Positions 9,307 to 18,728 are shown, counted from the stretch's first letter. The stretch is 64,000 nucleotides of DNA from Paraburkholderia dilworthii (GCF_000472525.1 NZ_AWZT01000001.1:675802-739801), one strand, 5' to 3'. Notes: generated by a model from the letters alone, not told the origin. Translations and numbers: made by a program.

Positions 9307-9623
9307 GGCGGTTGTCTGGTTAGGGATGCATGGCGAGCCATCCTACCTGCGGGCGCGAGGTCGGCGAACCGATCTTTCGCCGTAAGCAAATGACGAGAGG
9401 TGGAATAGACGCATAGACGCCTGGACGCGTACTTCGCATTCCAGCGCGTGGGTTCGCGCATCGAAGGCATGCCGGAGCTCGATGAGCCGCCGTCGCTGAA
9501 CAGATCGGCGAGAATCTGCTCGATCTCGCGCGCAATGTTCTGGTCGCTCTCGCTGCCGGAACCGTTGGCGCCGAGCTGATGAATGAGCTGGTCTAGACGT
9601 TGGAGTTCGGCGGCTTCGATCAT
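9294..9623 (-). CDS. Short hypothetical protein, possibly degenerate
   Basis: This open frame of 109 codons starts at 9623. The first ~45 residues look like a real helical protein (LQRLDQLIHQLGANG, IAREIEQILADLF), but the rest, after a Ser-rich stretch, turns basic and irregular and overlaps the first bases of the sulfonate-binding protein gene. That pattern suggests either a small genuine gene with an extended tail or a frameshifted remnant. No Shine-Dalgarno sequence is obvious. I do not recognise the family. Confidence 0.35.
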   Translation of the reverse strand: MIEAAELQRLDQLIHQLGANGSGSESDQNIAREIEQILADLFSDGGSSSSGMPSMREPTRWNAKYASRRLCVYSTSRHLLTAKDRFADLAPAGRMARHASLTRQPPCPR

Positions 9624-9805
9624 GATGGTCTCGCTCGAAAGGTGAAGGACGAGATCGGTTGAACGTGCGGGATCAGGCCCACTGTAGCAATGGGCTTTTT
9701 GTGGTTCGCAAGAGTTCGGAAGTCGACGACGCTACAGCGAAGCGACGAGCCGCATCGCCAGCGATGCGAGGATGTTGACGCACGTAAAGCGTTCGGTGTT
9801 CGGAA

Positions 9806-10426
9806 CTACGGCTTGGTCCGCTTGCCGAGCCCGAGCTTTTCCATTCCCTCATAAGCGTCGATCACGATGGTCGCGATTTCGCCCACCGTGACGCGCAATT
9901 CCGTCGCGCGAGAGCGCATGTGCTCATAGGCTTCGTTTTCGCTGAGCCGATGTGCGTCGATCAGAATACGCATCGCGCGTTCGATATGACGGCGCGCCTT
10001 GATGGCTTCCTCGAGCTTGCCGATCTTTGCGTGCAGCCGCTGCTGATAACCCGACGACGCCCGCGCGAGCACGAGCGTGCTCAGCACGCCGGTGGAGCGA
10101 TACGGCTTCGTGATGACGCCGTGCGCCTGCGTATCCAGCAGCATCTTCAACGCGGTCGGATTCTCGTAGTCGGATAGCGCGATCAGCGTGGCTTGCGTAT
10201 CGGCGGCGCTCCAATTACCCGCGTTCCTGATTTCCGGGCCGACGAGAATAAATATCACATCGGCATCCGCGGGAAGATGGGCGGGTAGCGGCCAGACCGC
10301 GCGAACCGGGCAGCCTATGCGCCGCAACTGCTCTTCGAGCACGCTGCGGTCGTCGCCGGGCGGGTGAATCACCACCACGCGCAGCGTGCGCAGATCGTCG
10401 AATATGCGGCGCGCGCCCGCATTCAT
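9806..10426 (-). CDS. amiR: AmiR-like response regulator with ANTAR RNA-binding domain
   Basis: The 206-residue protein has a receiver-like N-terminal domain (TLRVVVIHPPGDDRSVLEEQL) without an obvious conserved phosphoacceptor cluster, a coiled-coil linker (LEEAIKARRHIERAMRILID) and a C-terminal ANTAR domain (ENEAYEHMRSRATELRVTVG, IATIVIDAYEG). In Pseudomonas aeruginosa AmiR binds leader RNA and prevents termination of the amidase operon, and is held inactive by AmiC until an amide is present. The start codon overlaps the AmiC-like gene by four bases, matching co-translation of that pair. Being the last gene of the operon whose leader contains an ANTAR-like hairpin and terminator, it is the likely regulator. 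Confidence 0.88.
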   Translation of the reverse strand: MNAGARRIFDDLRTLRVVVIHPPGDDRSVLEEQLRRIGCPVRAVWPLPAHLPADADVIFILVGPEIRNAGNWSAADTQATLIALSDYENPTALKMLLDTQAHGVITKPYRSTGVLSTLVLARASSGYQQRLHAKIGKLEEAIKARRHIERAMRILIDAHRLSENEAYEHMRSRATELRVTVGEIATIVIDAYEGMEKLGLGKRTKP

Positions 10427-11598
10427 ACCGGCTCTCCATCGAGCCAGAATTCCGCGAATCCATACGAAGTCAGATAAGGATCGGGTTTCACCGGACTACG
10501 GCCTTCCCAGACGATATCGAATGCGCCGTCGGGCCGGCACACGGCAATGCGCGGCGTGAGAACGGCGTGATTGTTCGCGCGGTCGATTCGCAGCACGCCT
10601 TCCGGCGAGTCGAATTCCACGTCGTACACCGCGTCCACCAGCTTCGCCGTATCGAGGCTTCTCGTTCGAGCCAGCGCGAGTGCGAACAGATGCACCTGGT
10701 TGTAGGCCATCTCGGACCACATGCTCGCAGGCTGTTCGCCAAAGCGCGCGCGCCACGATTTGAGGAAGCGCTGGTTGCCCGGCAGCGTCAGCGTATTCAC
10801 GTAGCTCGCAGAAATGATGTGGTTGCCGCACAGTTCAGGACCGATCATTCGCGTTTCGCCCTCGGTCATCGTCAAGCTTGCAATCGGGACACGTGCGGGA
10901 TCGATTCCGCGCTCGCGATAGAGCTTGTAAAACGCACGCGCCCCCCGGCCAATCAACGTGGAAAATACCACGTCGGGCTCGACGGTCCTGATCTGCTCGA
11001 CGACTTCCTGCAACGCCGCGGGCTCCGCGTCGCTAGGCAGATAGACTTCTTCGACAATCTCGCCGCCATGCTGCTCGACCATGTCGCGCATGATCCGGTT
11101 CGATTCTCGGGGATAAATATAATCGGCGCCAACCAGAAAAAAACGCCGGCCGTGATTGCGCAACAGGTAAGCGGCCAGCTGCATGCTGTTCTGGTTCGGC
11201 ACCGCGCCCGTGTAGATCACGTTCGGCGAATACTCGAATCCTTCGTAGATCGAGCAATACCAGAGCAGCGCGTTATAGCGTTCGATCACCGGCAGCACCG
11301 CCTTGCGGCTCGACGAAGTCGAGCAGCCGAAAATGACCGTGACCTCGTCTTCCTGCAACATGCGCGACGCGAGTCTGCGGTATTCGTCAGGATCGCTTTT
11401 TGGATCGTAGGCGACAGGGTCGAGCAGGCGCCCGTCGATGCCGCCTGCCGCGTTGACTTCCTCGATCGCGAGCACCGTGCCGAAAAAATGCTCGGATTCC
11501 GTCGCCGCGGTCACGCCAGTACGCGAGAACAGCACGCCGATGCGCCAGCCGGCGTCGGCGGGCAACGGCTTCGCGGACTGTTGCGGGTTCGTCTCCAT
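10423..11598 (-). CDS. amiC: AmiC-like amide sensor (periplasmic-binding-protein fold, cytosolic)
   Basis: This 391-residue protein has the Leu/Ile/Val-binding fold with AmiC hallmarks: WRIGVLFSRTGVTA near the start, VIFGCSTSSSRKAVLPV, NALLWYCSIYEGFEYSPNV, and IYPRESNRIMRDM. There is no signal peptide, as expected for a cytosolic negative regulator rather than a transporter component. AmiC holds AmiR silent until it binds a short amide. It overlaps the AmiR-like gene by four bases and follows the amidase gene after about 30 bases. Confidence 0.87.
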   Translation of the reverse strand: METNPQQSAKPLPADAGWRIGVLFSRTGVTAATESEHFFGTVLAIEEVNAAGGIDGRLLDPVAYDPKSDPDEYRRLASRMLQEDEVTVIFGCSTSSSRKAVLPVIERYNALLWYCSIYEGFEYSPNVIYTGAVPNQNSMQLAAYLLRNHGRRFFLVGADYIYPRESNRIMRDMVEQHGGEIVEEVYLPSDAEPAALQEVVEQIRTVEPDVVFSTLIGRGARAFYKLYRERGIDPARVPIASLTMTEGETRMIGPELCGNHIISASYVNTLTLPGNQRFLKSWRARFGEQPASMWSEMAYNQVHLFALALARTRSLDTAKLVDAVYDVEFDSPEGVLRIDRANNHAVLTPRIAVCRPDGAFDIVWEGRSPVKPDPYLTSYGFAEFWLDGEPV

Positions 11599-11631
11599 GC
11601 TGTGTTCTCCTTGCTGCGGCTTTGCAATCGG

Positions 11632-12933
11632 CTAGGCTGCGGCGTGATGTGCGGCGGTTGCCGCGATGGCCCGCTCGACAAACGCGGCGGCGTCGAGGCA
11701 GCGTGCATCGTCCCACGGACGGCCGACAACCTGCACGCCGATAGGCGCGCCGCGCGTGCCCCGAAGACCGGGCACATTCACGCACGGACAGCCGAGCAAG
11801 GTCCAGTTGCGATTGAACGAAGGGTCTCCCGTCGAAGCGAGTCCGTCGGGCGCTTCGTCGGGTGCGCTCGGCGTCAGTAATGCCGTGACGCCGTCGAACA
11901 GTTCCGCGAGCCTCGCTTTTGCGCGAGTCATCGACGCACACGCGTTCGCATATGAAGCGGCATCGACTTTCGATGCACGCGCGAGAAAAGCAAACAGCAT
12001 CGGCGACAGTTGCCCGCGATAACGATCGTACTCGAAGCCGAGCGCTTGCCATGCTTCATAGCTTTGAATCGTGTCGTGCGCGGCGATCAGATCGGCCATC
12101 CACGAGTCGAAGCGCACGCGGCGGATGCGGCCGCCCGAGTGTTCGATCGCTCGGATCGCGGAGTCCAGCACGTTGCTCGCATTCGCCGACGGCTCGGTCC
12201 ACGGGTAGCTCTCCGGCACACCGAACACGGGGGCCTCGCCATGAGCTTCGGCTGCAAGCGGACGTCCGGTCAAAACCTGCGCGAAATAGGCCACGTCGCG
12301 CACGCCAGCAGCAAAGAGGCCGACCGTATCGAAAGACCACGAGAAGCATTTCATGCCGACCGTCGGCAGCATGTCGAACGTCGGCTTGAAGCCGGCGACG
12401 CCGCAAAACGACGCGGGCCGTATCGTCGAGCCGCCGGTCTGCGAACCGATTGCGAACGGCGCGATCCCCGCTGCGACGGCGGCGGCCGAACCCGACGACG
12501 AGCCGCCAGCGGTGCGGCCAGAATCGCACGGATTGCGCGTGACGGTCGGCGCCATATAGGCGAACTCGCTCGTCACGGTCTTGCCCACGATTACGCCGCC
12601 GTTGCGCTTGAGCAGCGTGACGATCGCGGCGTCGGCCTTTGGTCGATGTCCTTCGTAGATCGGCGAGCCGTAGGACGTGACGAAGTCCCCGGTTTCGAAG
12701 ATGTCCTTCACCGCAATGGGCATGCCGGCAAGCGGGCCTTGCGCTGCAAGGGCGTTTTGGGCAGCGCTCTCGCGGCTCGCGACGGCCGTCATCGCTCGAA
12801 CGTCGGCGTCGATTTCCTCGATGCGCGCGAGCGATTCGAGCACAAGACGGCTGCGCTCACGCGGGTCGTTCGCCGTTCGCTCGAGCAGCGCGTGGGCGCT
12901 GAGCGGTCGATAGAATGATTGTGCAGTGGTCAT
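11632..12933 (-). CDS. Amidase-signature family hydrolase
   Basis: The 433-residue enzyme carries the amidase-signature triad Lys76 (MPIAVKDIFE), cis-Ser145 (GGSSSGSAAAVAAG) and nucleophile Ser169 (GSQTGGSTIRPASFCGV), matching the 24-residue Ser-Ser spacing of malonamidase E2. It should hydrolyse an amide to the acid and ammonia in the cytosol. The frame is open upstream, but the start at 12933 gives the usual length. It sits between the ABC ATPase gene and amiC, so it is probably the second hydrolytic enzyme of this amide/nitrile operon. The exact substrate is not inferable. Confidence 0.88.
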   Translation of the reverse strand: MTTAQSFYRPLSAHALLERTANDPRERSRLVLESLARIEEIDADVRAMTAVASRESAAQNALAAQGPLAGMPIAVKDIFETGDFVTSYGSPIYEGHRPKADAAIVTLLKRNGGVIVGKTVTSEFAYMAPTVTRNPCDSGRTAGGSSSGSAAAVAAGIAPFAIGSQTGGSTIRPASFCGVAGFKPTFDMLPTVGMKCFSWSFDTVGLFAAGVRDVAYFAQVLTGRPLAAEAHGEAPVFGVPESYPWTEPSANASNVLDSAIRAIEHSGGRIRRVRFDSWMADLIAAHDTIQSYEAWQALGFEYDRYRGQLSPMLFAFLARASKVDAASYANACASMTRAKARLAELFDGVTALLTPSAPDEAPDGLASTGDPSFNRNWTLLGCPCVNVPGLRGTRGAPIGVQVVGRPWDDARCLDAAAFVERAIAATAAHHAAA

Positions 12934-12952
12934 GGAGTGAGTGCCGCGCCGG

Positions 12953-13660
12953 TCAGACGCGCAGATGTTCATAGATCGATGCGGCTGCCGCTTCGTCCTT
13001 CGCGTTGCCTTCGTCGATGATTTCGCCTTGCTTGAGCACCGCATACCGGTCCGCGACCTTCAGCGCAAAAGGCACGTTCTGTTCGATCAGCAGCAGCGTC
13101 GTGCCGTGACGGCTGCGCTCCCACAACAGCGCCTCGGCGAGCCGGTCGATCACCGACGGCTGCAAGCCCTCGGTGATTTCATCGAGCAGAATGATCGACG
13201 GGCGCATCATCAGCGCACGCGCCACCAGCAGCATCTTCTGTTCGCCGCCTGACAGCGTGCCGGCATACTGACGCAGACGGCTTCCGAATACAGGAAAAAC
13301 CGGTTCGATTTCGGCAAAGCGCTCGTCGAACACCGACACGTTCGCAAGCCCGAGCCGCAGGTTGTCGCGAATGCTGAGATCCTGGAATAACGCATGCTCC
13401 TGCGGTGCATAGGCGATGCCCGCCCGCGCGATCCGGTGCGGCGGCAGACGCGTGATGTCCTGTCCATGCACGTGAACGGCGCCGCTCTGCTTGGGCAGAT
13501 AACCCATGATGGTCTTCAGCAGCGTGGTCTTGCCCATGCCGTTCTTGCCAAGCAGCGCAACGGCCTCGCCGTTGCCGACGCTGAACGACAGCTTGCGAAG
13601 TACGACCGACGCCTTGTATCCGCTTGTCACGTCCTTCAGGTTCAACGCAATCTCGCTCAC
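12953..13660 (-). CDS. LivF/UrtE-type ABC transporter ATP-binding protein
   Basis: This 235-residue ATPase has Walker A GKNGMGKTTLLK, a Q-loop region YAPQEHALFQ, the signature LSGGEQKMLL and Walker B IILLDEITEGLQP, as in LivF/UrtE. I start it at GTG 13660, which has GGGAGG upstream and overlaps the stop of the preceding permease-ATPase fusion by four bases (GTGA). It works with the fused LivMG protein, the LivH permease and the binding protein to import an amide-like or amino-acid-like solute. Confidence 0.88.
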   Translation of the reverse strand: MSEIALNLKDVTSGYKASVVLRKLSFSVGNGEAVALLGKNGMGKTTLLKTIMGYLPKQSGAVHVHGQDITRLPPHRIARAGIAYAPQEHALFQDLSIRDNLRLGLANVSVFDERFAEIEPVFPVFGSRLRQYAGTLSGGEQKMLLVARALMMRPSIILLDEITEGLQPSVIDRLAEALLWERSRHGTTLLLIEQNVPFALKVADRYAVLKQGEIIDEGNAKDEAAAASIYEHLRV

Positions 13661-15564
13661 GAGGCCTCCCGTTGTGGTGCTGCGCCGACAGACGCGTTGC
13701 TCTGCCGGTCCGTCTGCGACTCGGCCTGCGCCGTGCCCGCATAGATCGTTCTGACGAGCTCCGAGTTGACCACCTCCTCGAAATTGCCTTGCATCACGAT
13801 GCGCCCCTGATGCAACACGACGATGCGGGTGGCGATGCCAGCAACGAAGTCGAGGTCGTGCTCGACCAGCAGACAACACAGTTTATAGCGGTGTGCCAGC
13901 GAGGCGAGCACGTTGCCGATCTGCGTGCGCTCGGTTTTCGTGAGGCCAGCGGTCGGCTCGTCGAGCAGCACGATACGCGGTTCCAGCGCGAGCACCATCG
14001 CCAGTTCGAGGGCCTGCTGCTCGCCATGCGAGAGATCCTTCGCCACCGCGCCAAGCTTGCGGTCGAGATTCGTGGTGCGGACCACCTCCATCGCATACGG
14101 CGGCAACGCAAGCGTGGCCGAGCGACCCGTTAGCGACGGCCGCTCGATCAGCGTACCGGCAATGCGCAGGCATTGCGCCACCGTGAGCGTTTCGAAGATG
14201 TTGGCGTTCTGGAACTTGCGCCCGAGGCCGAAACGCACGCAACGGTCGGGCGGCAATTGCCGGATATCGTTGCCGCACAGCATGACGGTGCCAGCGGAAC
14301 GTTCGGCGCCGTCGCTCATGCAGCGCATCAGCGTTGTCTTGCCCGCGCCGTTCGGACCGATGAGGCCGACCAGTTCGCCCGCGTTCGCCTCCAGATCGAT
14401 ACCTTGCAGGACCTTGAGGCTGCCGAAATGACGCGCGACTCCGCTCATCTGCAATGCGGGCGTGGGCGCACGCTGCTCGTGGTCCGCGCGCACAGGCCGC
14501 TCGACGAGTTCTGGCTCGCCGCTGTCGCCCGCGAGGCGGCGCAACGGCTTCACCAGCAGCGGCACGAGCCCCTGGGGCAACAATACGATCACCGCGACGA
14601 ACGCCGCGCCGAGTATCAATTGCCACGCGAACGGCATGATGCCGCTGAGATATGACGTGCCCACGTTGATCAGAAGCGCGCCGATCACCGGGCCCCACAA
14701 CGTGCCGCGTCCGCCGAGCGCGACCCAGATGATCAACTGCGTGCCGAGCACGAAGCCGGTCAGTTCGGGCGCGACCACGCCGCTAAATGCGCCATACCCG
14801 AAACCCGCGAGGCCCGCGACGGCAGCCGTCGCGACCAGCAGCACGATCTTCACGAGCGACGTGTTGATGCCGAGATACAGGCAGCGCGACTCGTTGTCGC
14901 GAATCGCCGCCAGCACGCGGCCGCCGTCGCTGCGCACGAAAACCCAGGCGAGCGCCACGACGATTGCAAGCGCCGCGCCTGCGATCCAGTACCACGCTTC
15001 CAGCGAGAGATCGAAGGTCTGATAGCCGGTCAGCCCCGAACTCGATCCGGTCCATTCGCCGCCCGACAGGAGCAATTGACTGAGCACGATGGGCAGCACG
15101 AGCGACATGACGGTCGCAAAGAACGGCGACGCGCCGCGATAGAACGACAGCCAGCCGAGCAGGGCGGCCACGCCCGCGGTTACGGCGAGCGTCGCTGCAA
15201 GCGCGAGCACCACATACGCTGCCGAGAAGCCACCGTGCGTGAACACGAGTCCGGCCGCATACGCGCCGAGTCCGAAAAAGGCCGATTGACCGAACGTCAG
15301 GTAGCCGGTGTAGCCCCACAGGATATCGACCGTCACCGCAACGATCGAGAAAAAGAACGCCTGGATCAGGACGTTCAGCAGATACGAACCGAACAGGAAC
15401 GGCCCGGCGGCGATCAGCAGAATGCCGAGGCAGCCGGTTACCGCGAGGCCGCGCAACTGCTTTTGCCGATTGCCCGCCCGTTTGCCGTCCCGCTTGTCCG
15501 CCCGTTTGCCGGCCGGCGACGGATCGCGTCCGGCATCATCCAGCGACGCATTGACTTTAGCCAT
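13657..15564 (-). CDS. Fused LivM-type permease and LivG-type ATPase
   Basis: The 635-residue protein joins two normally separate ABC subunits. After a basic N-terminal tail (GKRADKRDGKRAGNRQK) come about ten membrane segments with the LivM motif GYTGYLTFGQSAFFGLGAYA, then from about residue 390 a LivG-type ATPase with Walker A GPNGAGKTTLM, signature LSHGEQQALEL and Walker B IVLLDEPTAGL. The ATG at 15564 overlaps the LivH-like stop by eight bases. Fusions of this type are known in branched-chain/urea/amide transporters. The substrate follows from context: an amide, nitrile or urea-like compound. Confidence 0.9.
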   Translation of the reverse strand: MAKVNASLDDAGRDPSPAGKRADKRDGKRAGNRQKQLRGLAVTGCLGILLIAAGPFLFGSYLLNVLIQAFFFSIVAVTVDILWGYTGYLTFGQSAFFGLGAYAAGLVFTHGGFSAAYVVLALAATLAVTAGVAALLGWLSFYRGASPFFATVMSLVLPIVLSQLLLSGGEWTGSSSGLTGYQTFDLSLEAWYWIAGAALAIVVALAWVFVRSDGGRVLAAIRDNESRCLYLGINTSLVKIVLLVATAAVAGLAGFGYGAFSGVVAPELTGFVLGTQLIIWVALGGRGTLWGPVIGALLINVGTSYLSGIMPFAWQLILGAAFVAVIVLLPQGLVPLLVKPLRRLAGDSGEPELVERPVRADHEQRAPTPALQMSGVARHFGSLKVLQGIDLEANAGELVGLIGPNGAGKTTLMRCMSDGAERSAGTVMLCGNDIRQLPPDRCVRFGLGRKFQNANIFETLTVAQCLRIAGTLIERPSLTGRSATLALPPYAMEVVRTTNLDRKLGAVAKDLSHGEQQALELAMVLALEPRIVLLDEPTAGLTKTERTQIGNVLASLAHRYKLCCLLVEHDLDFVAGIATRIVVLHQGRIVMQGNFEEVVNSELVRTIYAGTAQAESQTDRQSNASVGAAPQREAS

Positions 15565-16390
15565 GAGAAAACCCCTGCGGACGGATACGCAGCGTGAGCG
15601 CGGCCAGCACGGCAATGGTCAACCCGCCGAGCACCGGGCTCACGAACGTACTCACGAGAACCTGGCAAGCGCCGAATACGAAGCAGGTGACGAGCAGACT
15701 CACCATCGAATGGCCGGACACCATCACCAGCATGAACGCGCTCACGAGCCACGGCAGCCCCATGTCGGGATCGACGCTCGATAGCGGCGTGATCAGCACG
15801 CCGGCAAGCGAACCGAAGGCTGCACCGAGGCTGAACGTAATGAAACGGATACGTCCCGAATGAATGCCGAGCCCGCGGGCGAGGTCTTCGTTCATGATTA
15901 CCGCGCGGGTCTTCACGCCGAAACGGGTGCCGGTCAGCAACGCGGTCATGATCGCGCAGATGCCGAGCGCGACCGGAATCAGCAGCAGGCGGTAAGCGGA
16001 ATAGTCGGTGCCTGCGATGGAGACCACGCCCTTCAGCGGTGTCTCGACGAACTGCACTTCACGGCCGAATGCCATCACGATGAGTTGCCCGATCACGATG
16101 CCGAGGCCCCACGTCGCGAGGATCGCGTCGAGAGGGCGTTTGTACAAAGGCCGCACGATGATCTGTTCGACCAGCATGCCGACCACGGTGCCGACCACGA
16201 TCGCAAGCGGCAAGCCGAGCCAGGGATTGAGCTTCAGTTGCGTGACGACGAAGCTCGCGTAGGCGCCCATCGTCAGCAACGCGCCATGCGCGAAATTGAC
16301 GATTTTCATGACGCCGAAAATCACCATCAAGCCGGCCGTGACGATGAACAGCACTGCCGTGGTGGTCAGGATGTCTAGTGCGAGAACCAT
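15557..16390 (-). CDS. LivH/UrtB-type ABC transporter permease
   Basis: This 277-residue integral membrane protein contains the LivH signature TAGLMVIFGVMKIVNFAHGA at the N-terminus, about eight hydrophobic helices, and the cytoplasmic EAA-like stretch TRAVIMNEDLARGLGI. I chose ATG 16390 because GGAGA lies about six bases upstream; an open extension of eight codons exists but has no binding site. It follows the binding protein gene by about 80 bases and overlaps the LivM-LivG fusion. Confidence 0.88.
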   Translation of the reverse strand: MVLALDILTTTAVLFIVTAGLMVIFGVMKIVNFAHGALLTMGAYASFVVTQLKLNPWLGLPLAIVVGTVVGMLVEQIIVRPLYKRPLDAILATWGLGIVIGQLIVMAFGREVQFVETPLKGVVSIAGTDYSAYRLLLIPVALGICAIMTALLTGTRFGVKTRAVIMNEDLARGLGIHSGRIRFITFSLGAAFGSLAGVLITPLSSVDPDMGLPWLVSAFMLVMVSGHSMVSLLVTCFVFGACQVLVSTFVSPVLGGLTIAVLAALTLRIRPQGFSHG

Positions 16391-16473
16391 TGTTGTCTCC
16401 AGTCGCATCCGCATGAAAGCGTGGCAAAGCGCAGACCCCGACGCTCACGCGGATGCCGTGTTGCCGGTAGCGC

Positions 16474-17643
16474 CTACTTGATGTTCGGGCACTGCGCGCC
16501 CGGATCGACGTCCGGGAAAGTTTGCAGGATCTTCACCGAGCCGTCCGCCTGAATCTGGCCGAGGCGCATCGCGAGCGGTGTATGCCGGCTCTTGTCCATT
16601 TCGATCTGGCCGCGCGGTCCATTGAACGATACCTGATCGAGCGCCTTGATCACTTTGCCCGGATCGGTGGAGCCCACTTTCTCGACGGCGGCCTTGTACA
16701 GATAGAACGCCTCGTACTGCGGCTCGGACAATTCGTTCGGCGTCTTCACGTCTTTGCCGAAGCGCTTGTCCATCGCCGCGAGAAACTTCTTGTTTGCAGA
16801 CGTATCGATGCTGGTCAGATAGGAGCCCGACATATAGATGCCGGTGGCGACATCGCCCATGCTTCTCGCCGTGCCTTCGTCGATAGCGAGGTTGCCGTAT
16901 GGCAGTGTGAGGCCCGAACCCTTCAACTGTTTGGCGAGCGCGACGTTGGGCGCGCCGCCCGCCGTCGCGCTGATCAACGCATCGGGATGCGCGGAGCGGA
17001 TTTTCGACAGGATCGGTGTCCAGTCCGTGCCGTCGGTCGGCAGATACTCTTCGCCGACTACCTTGCCGCCGTGCGCCTCGATGTACTTACGCGTGAACTG
17101 CAGCATGCCGCGGCCGAAAGCGTAGTCGTTGCCGACGAGATAAAAGGTCTTCGCACTCTTGCTCTTCGCGAAGTAGTCCACCACCGGCGCGACCTGCTGC
17201 TCCGGCACCCAGCCGTTCACGTACATCCACGGATTGCACGAGCGCCCTTCATAGAACGACGTGTAGATGAACGGCTTCTTGCCGCGCGCGACGATAGGCA
17301 GCGCCGCATTGCGCGCGGCGCTCGTTTCCATCGAGATGATCGCGTCGACGTTCTTCTGGAACACGAGCGTGTCGTAGGCTTTTTGCGCGCCGACCGCGCC
17401 GGATGCGTCGTCGGTGATCTCCAGTTGGACCGGCCGCCCGAGAATGCCGCCGGAAGCATTGATCTCGTCGACTGCGAGTTGCGAGGCCTGAACCACTGCG
17501 GGCGCCACCACGCTGTTTGCGCCTGACAATCCGACCGCCACGCCGATCTTGATCGGCTCGGCGGCGAACCCGCTCTCGCAAATGCCCGCACCGGCGATTG
17601 CCGCGACGGCGGCAACGAGGAATAGTCTATTGAACAGTTTCAT
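16474..17643 (-). CDS. ABC transporter periplasmic binding protein (amide/urea/branched-chain amino acid type)
   Basis: The 389-residue protein has a classic signal peptide (MKLFNRLFLVAAVAAIAGAG then SGFAAEP) and a type I periplasmic binding fold: IKIGVAVGLSGANSVVAP, LAVDEINASGGILGRPVQLE, and YLVGNDYAFGRGML. Unlike the AmiC-like paralogue at the end of the operon it is exported, so it is the ligand receptor for the adjacent Liv-type transporter. It lies about 54 bases downstream of the nitrilase-family gene. Ligand identity is inferred only from the hydrolases in the operon. Confidence 0.87.
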   Translation of the reverse strand: MKLFNRLFLVAAVAAIAGAGICESGFAAEPIKIGVAVGLSGANSVVAPAVVQASQLAVDEINASGGILGRPVQLEITDDASGAVGAQKAYDTLVFQKNVDAIISMETSAARNAALPIVARGKKPFIYTSFYEGRSCNPWMYVNGWVPEQQVAPVVDYFAKSKSAKTFYLVGNDYAFGRGMLQFTRKYIEAHGGKVVGEEYLPTDGTDWTPILSKIRSAHPDALISATAGGAPNVALAKQLKGSGLTLPYGNLAIDEGTARSMGDVATGIYMSGSYLTSIDTSANKKFLAAMDKRFGKDVKTPNELSEPQYEAFYLYKAAVEKVGSTDPGKVIKALDQVSFNGPRGQIEMDKSRHTPLAMRLGQIQADGSVKILQTFPDVDPGAQCPNIK

Positions 17644-17697
17644 GATTTCCTTCGCAGTGAATGTGAGTGTGGTGAAGTTCGATGAACATGACAGAGC

Positions 17698-18588
17698 TCA
17701 CGCCTGAAAAGAAGGCCAGCGGGCGCCCAGCATCGGGTCGTACACATCCGCGCGGCGATCGCGCAGCACGTGATTGAACGCGTTGAGCGTGCGCGCGGCG
17801 CGAGTGCGCTTGACGTCGATCGTCGCGTACAGCACTTCTTCGCGGTCGATGCTGGCGGGACCGGCCAACGGCCAGCCGTCGCCGCCTACGATCAGACTCT
17901 GACCGATGAACAGCTGCCCGCGCTCGGTGCCGATGCGATTTGCGCATGCGATCGCCATGCCGTTGCTGTGCGCGGCGGCCATCGTGAGCGTTGCGGCCAT
18001 CGCGGAACGGTTCTCGGGCTGTGAGGGCATCGGCACCCAGTTGGTAGGCACGCATACGACATCGGCGCCTTGCATGGCGGCGAGCCGGTAGGTTTCGGGA
18101 AACCATCCGTCGTAGCAGATCGCAATCGCAATGCGTCCGAGCGGCGTGCCGAACACAGGTACGCCGCGGTCGCCCGGTTCGAAAAAACGGTTTTCGTTAT
18201 TCCACAGATGCAGCTTGCGATAAATGCCGATGTGACCTGATGGACCCGTGAAGAGCGCCGAGTTATAAAGGCGCTTGCCCGCACGCTCCGCGATTCCGAT
18301 GACGATATGAATGCCGAGCCGCTGCGCCGTGGCGGCGAAGAGTCCGGCGGTCTCGCCGTCGGGCAGTCCTTCTGCCAGCGCGAAAGCCTCGTCGCGGTCC
18401 GCGAACACGTAACCGGTCGTCGCGAGCTCGGGCAGCACGACGAGCGATGCACCGTTGCTCGCGGCCGTTTCGACATGCCGGATCAGGCGCGCCACGTTGG
18501 CGCGCCTGGCGCCGATGTGCGGCTCCATCTGCACACACGCGATGACGACGTCTTCCAATTCGGGCTTTGCGAGGTCGTAGTGCGACAT
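17698..18588 (-). CDS. Nitrilase-superfamily carbon-nitrogen hydrolase
   Basis: This 296-residue enzyme has the nitrilase-fold triad Glu54 (LPELATTGY), Lys125 (IYRKLHLW) and Cys158 (AICYDGWFPE). Members cleave nitriles, amides or carbamoyl compounds; this one falls among aliphatic amidase/carbamoylase-like branches rather than clear cyanide hydratases, but substrate cannot be fixed. The chosen ATG at 18588 leaves a leader of about 130 bases that contains a hairpin pair and a terminator. It is the first gene of the operon ending in amiC-amiR, taking the place that amiE holds in Pseudomonas. Confidence 0.87.
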   Translation of the reverse strand: MSHYDLAKPELEDVVIACVQMEPHIGARRANVARLIRHVETAASNGASLVVLPELATTGYVFADRDEAFALAEGLPDGETAGLFAATAQRLGIHIVIGIAERAGKRLYNSALFTGPSGHIGIYRKLHLWNNENRFFEPGDRGVPVFGTPLGRIAIAICYDGWFPETYRLAAMQGADVVCVPTNWVPMPSQPENRSAMAATLTMAAAHSNGMAIACANRIGTERGQLFIGQSLIVGGDGWPLAGPASIDREEVLYATIDVKRTRAARTLNAFNHVLRDRRADVYDPMLGARWPSFQA

Positions 18589-18614
18589 TGCTGTTTTCGT
18601 CTCCCAAAACAAAA

Positions 18615-18653
18615 AGCCCCCTGACCAGCGTTGTAAACGCAAGTTAGGGGGCT
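18615..18653 (-). terminator. Intrinsic terminator inside the leader of the nitrilase-amidase operon (attenuator)
   Basis: On the minus strand AGCCCCCT pairs with AGGGGGCT (arms 18646-18653 and 18615-18622), with an inner stem GCGTT/AACGC, followed at once by a T-run (18610-18614). It lies between the promoter and the first start codon at 18588, so it should stop transcription before the operon unless antiterminated. Confidence 0.8.
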
Positions 18654-18673
18654 ACATAGCCTTCCGTGTGTAG

Positions 18674-18691
18674 CACGGCAACGTTGCCGTG
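18674..18691 (-). promoter_or_regulatory. Candidate ANTAR-binding hairpin (P1) in the leader RNA
   Basis: A perfect palindrome folds as CACGGC, loop AACGTT, GCCGTG. The six-base loop has A at position 1 and G at position 4, the bases reported as conserved in ANTAR-protein target hairpins. A second, weaker hairpin GGC-TATGTA-GCC (18650-18661) has G4 but not A1, and overlaps the 5' arm of the terminator, so its formation would prevent terminator folding. Confidence 0.6.
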
Positions 18692-18728
18692 TTGCCACCA
18701 CAAAGAGACATGGCGACAGAGTGAAACG

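Noticed and set aside
16522..17526. 334-codon plus-strand frame
   Set aside because: It is antisense to the exported binding protein gene, which has a clear signal peptide and family motifs.
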